NCBI GenBank assembly: GCA_964410215.1
Contig: CAYPHA010000004.1
Coordinates: 86,164 to 150,163, forward strand
From: CAYPHA01 sp964410215
Lineage (GTDB): Bacteria; Calditrichota; Calditrichia; Calditrichales; CAYPHA01
Direction of reading: 5' to 3'
Length of the DNA stretch: 64,000 nucleotides
This document shows positions 23,246-31,907 of the stretch, one piece after another. The position numbers and the translations under genes are program-made. Each line of letters begins with the position of its first letter. Position 1 is the stretch's first letter. The notes beneath the pieces were generated by a model, which ran no database searches, had not been told where the DNA came from, and saw only the letters and a program-made list of their open reading frames with translations.

Positions 23246-24292
23246 TTATTTCAATAATTCAGAAACCGAACGTTTCGTGTTAATATGGAAAATCACTTTA
23301 GCAAAAAGCGGGGCGATGGAAACTTCATCATACCATGTATGCCGTCCGGCGAAACCGTTACAGTGGAAAACCGCATCGGTACCGATTATTTTTTCAATTA
23401 AACCTTCTTCATGAGCCTGGTCGAAGCGGTCGACGGCCGGATGATTGAAAAAGGGGAGGCTGCAGGCGGCAAATACTTTTTTTGCTCCTTTTTCTTTCAA
23501 AAGCCGGGCGGCATTGATAATCGTTCCCCCTGTGCTGATCATATCATCGGGAATGAGAACATTTCTGTCTTTTACATTACCAACAAGGCGCATGCTTTCG
23601 ATGGTGCTGGATTTGGAATAATCCCGTGCCTTGTCGACGATTGCAAATTCGGTCTGCATGATTTTTGAATAGAACCGCGCTTTTTCCGCACCGCCTACAT
23701 CCGCAGCGGTAATAACAAGATTTTCAAGCTCGTAGTTATTTGTAAAGTGGTCGATAATGGTTTGTGACGCATGGAGGTCTTCCAGTTTCGCATCACTGAA
23801 AAAGCCCATAATCGCTTCAGAATGCACGTCCAGTGTAATCACCCGTTTGGCGCCCGAAACTTCCATAAAACGGGCAATCTGTTTCGCGGTGATACCTTCG
23901 CGTGTTTTTTTACGTTCCTGACGGGAATACGGGTATTGCGGAAGGACAACGGTGATGGAGTCGGCATCTGATTGAAATGCGGCATTGACAGCAGTGAAGA
24001 GAGACATGAGGTTGTCATTAATCGATTTTTCACTGCAGGGATCATCCACGCACTGGACAATATAATGGTCATCCCCGCGAATGTTTTCACGTATAACCGT
24101 TTTGATTTCCCCGTTGGCGAATGTCACTTCTTCGCTATCTACGAGTCGCAGCGGAATATCATCGCTGTGCTGCATAATTATTTTATTGAGCGATTGTATG
24201 ATCCGTCCTGCAAAGCTCCTCCCGGAATCACAAGCCATGATGCTCAATGCACCACGTTCGCCTTCTTTTTTGGAGATGCTTGAATGACTCAA
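23246..24292 (-). CDS. prs: Ribose-phosphate pyrophosphokinase
   Basis: Makes PRPP from ribose-5-phosphate and ATP. About 348 residues. The likely start is TTG 24292 behind GGGGG; a later ATG at 24238 would cut into the first strand. Signatures: FANGEIKTVIRENIRGDDHYIVQ, the flexible-loop region PQYPYSRQERKKTREGITAKQIAR, LDVHSEAIMGFF with a metal His, and the PRPP-binding loop IPDDMISTGGTI. It is somewhat divergent from the E. coli enzyme (MISTGGT instead of MIDTGGT). It lies in one operon with two phosphatase genes upstream and TPR/Nudix genes downstream. Confidence 0.92.
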   Translation of the reverse strand: MSHSSISKKEGERGALSIMACDSGRSFAGRIIQSLNKIIMQHSDDIPLRLVDSEEVTFANGEIKTVIRENIRGDDHYIVQCVDDPCSEKSINDNLMSLFTAVNAAFQSDADSITVVLPQYPYSRQERKKTREGITAKQIARFMEVSGAKRVITLDVHSEAIMGFFSDAKLEDLHASQTIIDHFTNNYELENLVITAADVGGAEKARFYSKIMQTEFAIVDKARDYSKSSTIESMRLVGNVKDRNVLIPDDMISTGGTIINAARLLKEKGAKKVFAACSLPFFNHPAVDRFDQAHEEGLIEKIIGTDAVFHCNGFAGRHTWYDEVSIAPLFAKVIFHINTKRSVSELLK

Positions 24293-24308
24293 GGTTTTAC
24301 CCCCTTTT

Positions 24309-25118
24309 TTAGGATGTTATCGGTTTATAAAAGGGAAATACAGCCTGAATTTTTTCACTAAGCTCGCTGTGGATTATTCCATTGGATGCAATAATATACG
24401 AATTATTCAGATAATAAGGTTTGTTCCAGAAATCGGTTACGCTTCCCCCCGCTTCTTCGATGAGGACCGTTCCGGCGGCCATATCCCAGGGTTTTAATCC
24501 CAGTTCCCAGAATCCGTCGAAGCGTCCTGCGGCAACATAGGCCAGGTCGATGGCTGCGGCACCCATCCTTCTTGCACCGATGGATTCCCGGAAAATGGAT
24601 TCGAAGACGTCCAGGTATTCACTCAGAACATCTTTTGACTTGAACGGAAATCCGGTTGCGATCAGGCTTCCGGACAATTCCGCGGTGTCGGTGACCCGGA
24701 CAGGTTCACCGTTACAGAAAGCGCCCTCGCCCCTTACGGCATGAAATAGTTCTTCTCTGACGGGATCGTAAACAATACCGAGCACGCTTTCACGGTTATG
24801 CCGGACAGCGATGGAAATGCCGAATACGGGAATTCCAGAAATAAAATTGGTTGTACCGTCCAGTGGATCGATGATCCATTGATAAGGACTTTCCTGTTTG
24901 ATTTCGCCGAATTCTTCTGCCAGGATATCATGTTGAGGATAGGCTTTATGAATCGTCTCGACAATCAGTTTTTCGGAATTCTCATCCACGAAACTGATAA
25001 AATCATTACGGCTTTTCTGACGAATCTGATCCTTACCCAGCTTGCCGAAATACTGCATGACAAACGCACCAGCTCTCTGTGCGGCATCCCGGGCGACATC
25101 TAACATTTCTGTGTGCAT
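24309..25118 (-). CDS. Inositol monophosphatase family protein
   Basis: About 269 residues from ATG 25118, one base after the upstream stop; a start at 25151 would overlap that gene by 32 bases. Li-sensitive phosphatase signatures are DENSEKLIVETI, AEEFGE (metal Glu), IDPLDGTTNF and, near the end, LKPWDMAAGTVLIEEAGG. It hydrolyses inositol-1-phosphate or a related sugar phosphate; the exact substrate is open. It is paralogous to the gene just upstream. Confidence 0.9.
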   Translation of the reverse strand: MHTEMLDVARDAAQRAGAFVMQYFGKLGKDQIRQKSRNDFISFVDENSEKLIVETIHKAYPQHDILAEEFGEIKQESPYQWIIDPLDGTTNFISGIPVFGISIAVRHNRESVLGIVYDPVREELFHAVRGEGAFCNGEPVRVTDTAELSGSLIATGFPFKSKDVLSEYLDVFESIFRESIGARRMGAAAIDLAYVAAGRFDGFWELGLKPWDMAAGTVLIEEAGGSVTDFWNKPYYLNNSYIIASNGIIHSELSEKIQAVFPFYKPITS

Positions 25119-25119
25119 T

Positions 25120-26070
25120 TTATTTGTTAATGTGAGTGATGATGGCATCATGAAAGCGGTTATTCGTTACAATGACACCACGATTATTCAATAATTTGGC
25201 GCCGGCGCTGAAATCGAGGTCTTTACCGAACAGGTCCGTAACCCTGCCACCGGCTTCTTCGACGATGATAACACCCGCTGCATGGTCCCATATTTTTTCG
25301 CGATAGTCCGGTTTCGAAGGATTGGGCATACGCAGGTAGACTTCGGCATCTCCTTTTGCCAGAACACCGTACTTGACCTGGCTGTCGACGCGTACCGAAC
25401 CGGTCCGGTCACCAAATATTTCCATTACACGCCCCTGCTGGTCATGATTGGCATGGCCGGATTCGACACTTTCCAGAAAACGCACAACATCCTGGTCGCT
25501 GCGTTTTGAGACGCTAACCGGTTTTGCCTCACCGCCGTCAAGTGCAGCCATGAAGGCACCGTTACCTCGTCCGGCATAAAACAGCGTCCCTGTTTCTTCA
25601 TTTCCGTTAAAGGGCAGGTTGGGACAGCCCAGCACGCCGGCTTCGATACGGCCGTTCCTGATAAGAGCCAGGGCAACGGCGTATTGATCTCCGCGCAAAA
25701 AGCCTTTCGTACCGTCGATCGGATCCAGGGTCCAGAAGAGTGGAGCTGTTTCTTTATTGCCCAGATCGATAGCCTCGAGAATTTCGGAATCCTTAAAATC
25801 CGGCAGGAACTCAAGGATTTTCTGAAGAAGCGGTGCATTCTCATCCTCTCTGAGGGAAGCGGCATCCTCTTCCCCGACGACCGGGATCTCCGGCAGTTTT
25901 TCATTCAGCATGCTACAGATAAGTGCCTGTGAGGCAAAATCGGCAATAGTGACAGGACTGCGGTCCTTTTTGGTAAGTGTGTCCGAATGTACCAGTTGTG
26001 ACTGGATTTGAGAACATACAGTTGAAGCCCGTTTTACAGCAGCGATAGCAATGTCAAGATATTGATTCAT
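25120..26070 (-). CDS. 3'(2'),5'-bisphosphate nucleotidase (CysQ/Hal2-like)
   Basis: A 316-residue member of the inositol phosphatase superfamily, closer to Hal2/CysQ than to IMPase. It has KKDRSPVTIADFASQALI near the N-terminus, VVGEEDAASLR, LDPIDGTKGFLRGDQYAVALALI and WDHAAGVIIVEEAGGRVTD. Hal2-type enzymes remove the 3'-phosphate of PAP from sulfate metabolism. It is the first gene of a five-gene minus-strand run (this gene, IMPase-like, prs, TPR, Nudix). Confidence 0.88.
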   Translation of the reverse strand: MNQYLDIAIAAVKRASTVCSQIQSQLVHSDTLTKKDRSPVTIADFASQALICSMLNEKLPEIPVVGEEDAASLREDENAPLLQKILEFLPDFKDSEILEAIDLGNKETAPLFWTLDPIDGTKGFLRGDQYAVALALIRNGRIEAGVLGCPNLPFNGNEETGTLFYAGRGNGAFMAALDGGEAKPVSVSKRSDQDVVRFLESVESGHANHDQQGRVMEIFGDRTGSVRVDSQVKYGVLAKGDAEVYLRMPNPSKPDYREKIWDHAAGVIIVEEAGGRVTDLFGKDLDFSAGAKLLNNRGVIVTNNRFHDAIITHINK

Positions 26071-26339
26071 TCACGTTTCCTTAATAAAATTCAAACTTAA
26101 TACTAATCAATTTTTAATGCAATTCTACTTTAAACGTCGATGTGAAAGGCACAAAGTTAAAAACCTGGCATATCCTGTCAAGTGCTAAAATTTAATACGT
26201 CGGTTGTCAGTTGAATTGAATGGGCACCTGATGTATATTATCAGGTGTCTGCTGGTATTTATATGTTCAAACGAATGAATAAAACCTCAAATAGATCCAC
26301 AATTCTACAGTTAACCCACAAAATGGTTAGGATCCGAAT
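26071..26339. other. Divergent intergenic region with inverted repeat
   Basis: 269 bases between the divergent CysQ-like and subtilase genes, so it should hold both promoters. An exact 8-bp inverted repeat CACCTGAT/ATCAGGTG (26225-26232 and 26240-26247, 7-base loop) has no T-run and may be an operator. Nothing else recognisable. Confidence 0.45.
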
Positions 26340-29185
26340 ATGAAAACGTATCTTTTTCTGTTTATGATCATTGCGCTGTTACATACTCAGGTGCAGGCGG
26401 ATGACTGGTCTTTTCTGAATGTCAACCGGATCGGTGCGGCAGAATTCATCAAACAGCATCCCGGATATGATGGTGATGGTGTCGTCATCATCGTTCTCGA
26501 TACGGGTATCGACATGGGTGTAGCCGGCCTGAAAACGTTACCGGACGGAAGTGCCAAAGTAATCGATGCGCAGGATTTTTCCGGAGAAGGTGACGTGTAT
26601 TATGAACCGGCTGAGGAAGGTGAAGAGAATGGAGAACAGTTTTTAACGTATCCCAATGGCGATAAACTGTATGGTTATGATGCGTTACCCCTCAAGCCGG
26701 TCGATGACGCGTATTTTATGGGTGTGCTGCGTGAACGTCAGTTCCTGAATTCTTCCGTTCCGGATGTGAACAATAACGGGAAGTCGGAAGATGATTTTGC
26801 TTTCCTGGTCATGGAAACCAGTGAAGGCTGGGTCTGCTATGTGGATCTTGATGCGGATGGTAATATCGATGATGAAAAACCGTTGTGGAATTACAAAGAG
26901 AAACAGCAATACTTCCAGTTCCGCGGACGCAACGAGGAACGCAGCCGAAATCTGGCTAATTTTGCATTGCATATATTTCCTGAAGAAAACCGGGTATCCT
27001 TTCACTATGATGGTTCCGGGCATGAACCCATGTGGCAGGCATTGCGGCGGGATTTCAGATCAACGGCCAGGACGGGCTGAACGGCGTGGCACCGGGGGCG
27101 AAACTGATCAGTCTTAAAATCGGCGATACCCAGCTTTCCGGGGGAGCCACGCGCACGGGCAGCATGCTTCGTGCCTATGAATACGGGATGGCGTTTGCCA
27201 AAAATTATGACGGCCCTGTCGTATTCAATATGAGTTTCGGTATCGGATCGGAAACAGAAGGCCGGGCCGATATGGATTATATGATCGACAGCTTTCTGGA
27301 GGAAAACGAGCAGGTGGTCATCTGCCTGAGCGCCGGAAATGAAGGACCGGGTATTTCGACGGTGGGACTGCCTGCCGGTGCTTCCCGGGCTCTGACCGTG
27401 GGCGCCCTGCAGAGCAGGGAAACGGCACGGGATGTTTACGGTGCCGGCGCCCTGGAAGACAAGGTGTTTTATTTCAGTTCCAGGGGCGGCGAACTGAATA
27501 AACCGGATGTACTGACACCGGGTGCCGCCTCGGCTACCGTACCGCATTTTTCGACACGGGAAACGAAATGGGGAACGAGCATGGCATCACCGCAGGCCGC
27601 CGGGGCTGTTGCCCTCATTATGTCGGCTGCCCATAAACAGGAACCGGCATTGCCGATTGTTGGAGCTGTGATCAAAAAAGCGATCATGAACGCAGCGGGT
27701 TACCTGGATGCATATACGCCGGTTGATCAGGGAAGAGGCGTTGTCAATGTGCCGAAGGCCTTTGAATTTTATCAAACCTATATGGAAAATAAGGAACATG
27801 AACGTCTGCTCGGTTATGCGACCAGTACATTGAGCCCGATCTATCCATCCGAGGAGGGACCGGCGTCGTACTGGCGTTTTGGAAGCGCGCTGCCGGATGA
27901 AGATGACAAACAACGCATTTTCGTCAATGCACTTTTTCCTGAAAATAAAACGGCGGATGAAAAATATGAATTTTACCGGGCTTTTAATCTGGAATCAAAT
28001 GCCCCCTGGCTTAAACTGAATAAAAAGAGTACCTATATCAAAGGACAGGATGCAGCAACAATAGATATTTATTATGACCGGGATAAAATGAAAAAGCCCG
28101 GTTTATATAGCGGTAAAATTTCTGCCTACCGTAAGGGCGGTTTTTTTTCAGGCAACAAACCGGTTAACAAGGAGTTCGAACTGTTCTGTACAGCGATCGT
28201 TCCGGTTCGGTTTAATGACGGAAACAACTATTCATGGAAATCAGATGCATACCAGCTCGAAAGGGGAGATATTAAGCGCATATTTTTTGAAATTCCGTTA
28301 AAAGCGTCATCCTGCACCATTCACCTGGAACAGGATCAGGATAAATACGCAAACATCCGCGGGTATCTCTTCGACCCGAAAGGAAGAGAATATTCGTGGA
28401 TATACATGAAAACGGACAGAACGGATGAAAACTCATTTTATCTGACCGCCGGTAAGCTTGAACCCGGTATATGGGAACTGGTACTCTATGCCGATTATCG
28501 AAATGAAAAACCTTCCGCTATCCGTGCGGATATCAGCTTTTCAGGCCTCGAAACCAACCCGGCCGAAGTTACGACCGTCCGGATAGAAAACGGTTTCAAT
28601 CCGGAAGGCGCTTTTGAAGTTCTGAATCATTACAGCGAAGAGGTCGAAGCGCGTCTGAGCGGAAAGGTATACGGATATCAGCGGGTACGCTACCTGAATG
28701 AATATTCCGACAACTATGAATACACGTTCAAGGTTGGAGATAACGTGGACAGGGTGGAATTTGAACTTGAAATGGATGCTGAAACCTTTAATATGTTTAC
28801 CGATTTCGCCCTGAATATAAAGAACATGAAAGGTGAAGTGGTGGCACGGGATGCGCTTTCCTACCGAAAGGGTAAAATACATTTTGCCGTACCTGCTTCC
28901 GATGTATACAGCCTTCAGCTTGTTCCCGCTTTTGCCGGGAAAGAAACGCAGAATTGGCGCGCTACTCTTACAGAATCCTTTTATCACTTCAAACAGGTGG
29001 GAATTATTGGTTCTGTAACTACATTTTATCCCAAAGTAAAAAAAGAAGTCGAATTTGAAATCGACGGGACCTTGCCGGTTGCACCGGATGGATTTCATGT
29101 GTTCGGGGATATCTGGATGACAACAACCGGTGCGACGAAATACCGGATAACAGTACCTTTGAAACTCTATACCGGGATGGATTAG
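26340..29185 (+). pseudogene. Secreted tripeptidyl-peptidase-II-like subtilase, single frameshift
   Basis: Two overlapping frames (26340-27080 and 27032-29185) form one S8 peptidase of ~948 residues. A signal peptide ends near QVQA20. Asp54 is in VIIVLDTGID, followed by DGSAKVIDAQDFSGEGDV. A ~170-residue insert separates Asp from His, as in tripeptidyl peptidase II. After the shift come NGVAPGAKLISLKIGDTQLS, SAGNEGPGISTVGLPAG (oxyanion Asn) and the Ser motif GTSMASPQAAGA; the C-terminal ~480 residues are beta-rich. The break is at 27024: the bases read GGGCATGAACCCATGTGGCAGG, and one extra G after CATG restores SGHGTHVAGIAAGFQ, the catalytic His motif. No other defect is seen, so this is either a very recent mutation or a base-call error. 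Annotated as a pseudogene on the given sequence only. Confidence 0.85.
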
Positions 29186-29187
29186 TT

Positions 29188-30159
29188 ATGCTTGATATCA
29201 TTATTATTGGAGCGGGACCGGCCGGTCTGGCTACGGCGGTTGCGGCCGGGAAACGGAAACTGGATTGTTTAATGATTGACAAGGGAAGCCTGGTCCATTC
29301 AATCGTTAATTTTCCCACCGACATGGTCTTCTTTTCCACAAGTGAATTACTGGAAATCGGCGGATTACCTTTCACTTCCAGCCAGATAAAACCGACGAGG
29401 CGTGAAACAGTTCGGTACTATCAACAGGTATCGCGTTTTTTTAATATAAAAATGAATGCTTACCGGAAATTCACCGAAATTAAAGAAGTGCCCGATGGGT
29501 ACCGTGTGACGCTTAAAAACCTGCTGAACGGAGCGAATGAAACCTATTCTTCGCGAAACGTGGTTTTTGCGACCGGCTTTTACGACTATCCGAAACTGTT
29601 GAACGTGCCCGGTGAGGATTTGCCGCATGTAAGCCATTATTACCGTGAACCCTTTCCTTATCATGACCAGGAAGTGGTTATGATTGGTGCCGGCAATTCA
29701 GCCGTGGAAGCGGCGCTTGATATTTTCAGAAATGGTGGCAGGGTAACCATGATACATCGCGGGGAAGAGATTAAAAAAGGCGTTAAATACTGGGTGTTGC
29801 CGGATATACTGAACCGGATCAGCGAGAATAACATCAAACTCATAACACGGGCATCCGTTGTTGAGATAAACCGGGATTCGGTTGTATATGATCAGGACGG
29901 CAATACAGGGTCTGTATTTGCCCAGCATGTCCTGGCTCTCACCGGCTATCAGCCCGACAGGCAGGTTCTGGATCTTTCGGGTGCTGCCTATGATCCGGAG
30001 ACCCTGGAACCGGCGGCGGACCCGGAAACGTTTGAGTCAACACGTCCCGGAATTTATTTTGCGGGTTCGATGCTTGCCGGAATTTTTCCGAATCGTATAT
30101 TTATCGAGAATTCCAGGACACACGGTGACGCAATCGTTCAGCATATCATTTCGAAGTAA
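29188..30159 (+). CDS. YpdA-family FAD-dependent NAD(P) disulfide reductase
   Basis: A 323-residue flavoprotein of the two-dinucleotide-binding fold: FAD motif GAGPAGLATAV at residue 8 and NAD(P)H motif MIGAGNSAVEAALD near 165. The stretch NFPTDMVFFSTSELLEIGG is characteristic of YpdA (Bdr), the putative bacillithiol-disulfide reductase. As in that family, the thioredoxin-reductase CxxC is absent. GSMLAGIFPNRIFIENSR at the C-terminus is also family-like. It starts 2 bases after the subtilase stop and lies directly before the PTS genes. Whether this organism makes bacillithiol cannot be told here. Confidence 0.88.
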   Translation: MLDIIIIGAGPAGLATAVAAGKRKLDCLMIDKGSLVHSIVNFPTDMVFFSTSELLEIGGLPFTSSQIKPTRRETVRYYQQVSRFFNIKMNAYRKFTEIKEVPDGYRVTLKNLLNGANETYSSRNVVFATGFYDYPKLLNVPGEDLPHVSHYYREPFPYHDQEVVMIGAGNSAVEAALDIFRNGGRVTMIHRGEEIKKGVKYWVLPDILNRISENNIKLITRASVVEINRDSVVYDQDGNTGSVFAQHVLALTGYQPDRQVLDLSGAAYDPETLEPAADPETFESTRPGIYFAGSMLAGIFPNRIFIENSRTHGDAIVQHIISK

Positions 30160-30173
30160 GGTTGAAAGGGATC

Positions 30174-30860
30174 ATGTTGGAAATTTTGTGGTTCAGCCTG
30201 ATTGGCGCTGCGCTTGTGCTCGATACCAGTCTGGTCTTTCAAAGCCTGATATCGCAGCCGCTGATAGCCTGTACGCTTCTAGGATGGTATATGGGAGATG
30301 TGGAGGCCGGTCTGCATTTTGGTTTCTTAATGCAGATGGTCTGGCTGGGTAATATGCCGGTGGGCGGATCAGCCCTTCCCGCGGGGAACCTGGCGTCCAT
30401 TACAGGCCTGGCTGTCTATGTCGGTATCCATAACATCTTTCCGGAGCAGCCTTATACCGTGCTTCTGATTTCAATTTTTTATGTAATACTTCTCAGTGCT
30501 ATCGGATCGAGAATAACAATATGGACACGCATGCAGAGTGTCGCACTGCTGGACCGGGCGGTTGCGTCCGCTAAAAAAGGCTTACCTGGCGGCATTTCGA
30601 AGGTGAATTTGTTTTCTGTCCTGTTAAATTATGTCATTTATGTAGTGTTCATAATTACGGGAATTATTGCCGGACATTACGCTTTAAAAAGATTTGTGGG
30701 AATTTTACCGCATTCCTGGGATGTTGCTGCCCGCTACACGGAGATGGCCATTATCGGTGTCGGTATCGGAACGGTATTACCACTTTATAAAAATAAAAAA
30801 GTACGGTACATTGTGCTGGCAGGTATCAGTATCGGAATCATAATATATTTTATATTCTAA
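30174..30860 (+). CDS. PTS mannose/sorbose-family IIC component
   Basis: About 228 residues; ATG 30174 is preferred over an in-frame TTG at 30162 that would use up the AAAGGG ribosome site. It is a polytopic membrane protein with the IIC-Man pattern QPLIACTLLGWYMGDVEAGL, HFGFLMQMVWLGNMPVGGSA and PAGNLASITGLAVY. It forms the sugar-translocating unit with IID, encoded next. The IIA and IIB domains of the mannose family are not found nearby. Confidence 0.88.
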   Translation: MLEILWFSLIGAALVLDTSLVFQSLISQPLIACTLLGWYMGDVEAGLHFGFLMQMVWLGNMPVGGSALPAGNLASITGLAVYVGIHNIFPEQPYTVLLISIFYVILLSAIGSRITIWTRMQSVALLDRAVASAKKGLPGGISKVNLFSVLLNYVIYVVFIITGIIAGHYALKRFVGILPHSWDVAARYTEMAIIGVGIGTVLPLYKNKKVRYIVLAGISIGIIIYFIF

Positions 30861-30867
30861 TGTTATA

Positions 30868-31638
30868 ATGATGAAAAAGCTGAAATTTATAGATTTTATA
30901 TCCATGTTTTTTCGATCGTTTCTGATCCAGGCGAGTTGGAATTATAAAGGACTGTTATCGATTGGTTTTTGTATGACAATGATTCCGGTCGCCAGACGCT
31001 TTTACAGGAAAAAAGAAGATTATGAACGGTTTTTATGCCGTCACCTCAATTTTTTCAACAGTCATCCGTATATGGCATCTTACGCAATAGGGGCGATTGC
31101 CCGACTGGAAGAGGAAATGGCCAACAATCCCCAGCATAGTCCGGAGAAAATCGATAAATTTAAGAATGCGCTGATCGGTCCTCTCGGCGCTGTAGGGGAC
31201 CAGTTATTCTGGGCCACTATTAAACCTGCTGTGGCGATTTTCGCGATGGCTATTGTGTTGATGGTGGAAAACACCCAAACAAAATTGCTTTTTCTTATTG
31301 TTTTACTTATTCTTTATAACATGCCACATCTCTATATCAGATGGACCGGCATAATGGAGGGGTACCGCCAGGGTTATAATATTTACAGGATCTTAAAGAT
31401 TGAGCACTTTGCCTGGTTTCAGAAACGGTATATGTTTCTGGGCGCGGCTTCTCTGGGCATCTTCTGCGGCTATTATCTATTCGACAATCTCCTGACAGAT
31501 GTCCTTGGTGTTTTTGTGTTTCTGGTCAGTCTCGGCATTGCCATTTATGCTCGAACACGCCGGACGATGGTATACAGACCGATATTGATACCACTGACTA
31601 TTTCATTAATCGTTGGAATTCTGGTAACGCGTTTATGA
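30868..31638 (+). CDS. PTS mannose/fructose/sorbose-family IID component
   Basis: A 256-residue membrane protein of the IID family: FFRSFLIQASWNYKGLLSIGF at the N-terminus, FFNSHPYMASYAIGAIARLEE, and KNALIGPLGAVGDQLFWATI, all IID hallmarks. Hydrophobic C-terminal helices follow. It works with IIC as the membrane permease. Its stop overlaps the HPr start by 4 bases. Confidence 0.92.
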   Translation: MMKKLKFIDFISMFFRSFLIQASWNYKGLLSIGFCMTMIPVARRFYRKKEDYERFLCRHLNFFNSHPYMASYAIGAIARLEEEMANNPQHSPEKIDKFKNALIGPLGAVGDQLFWATIKPAVAIFAMAIVLMVENTQTKLLFLIVLLILYNMPHLYIRWTGIMEGYRQGYNIYRILKIEHFAWFQKRYMFLGAASLGIFCGYYLFDNLLTDVLGVFVFLVSLGIAIYARTRRTMVYRPILIPLTISLIVGILVTRL

Positions 31639-31907
31639 TAGAAAAAGTTATTAAAATTACGAACAAACACGGACTTCATGCCCGTCCGGCTGCACATCTC
31701 GTTAAGACGGCAGGACATTTTAATTCTGAAATCAAACTGCTCAAAGACGGCCTCGAAGTCAACGGAAAAAGTATAATGGGTGTCATGATGCTTGCGGCCG
31801 AGCCGGGTAGCGAAATTATGTTTCAGATCTCCGGTGATGATGAACAAAATGCGTTCGAGGCAATCAAAGACTTAATAGCACATAACTTTTATGAAGACCA
31901 AGAATAA
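31635..31907 (+). CDS. Phosphocarrier protein HPr
   Basis: A 90-residue HPr. The phosphoacceptor His15 is in NKHGLHARPAA, and the regulatory Ser46 is present in VNGKSIMGVMML, so HPr kinase control is possible. It carries phosphate from EI to the IIA domain. Its start overlaps the IID stop by 4 bases, and its end overlaps the EI gene by 17 bases. Confidence 0.96.
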   Translation: MIEKVIKITNKHGLHARPAAHLVKTAGHFNSEIKLLKDGLEVNGKSIMGVMMLAAEPGSEIMFQISGDDEQNAFEAIKDLIAHNFYEDQE

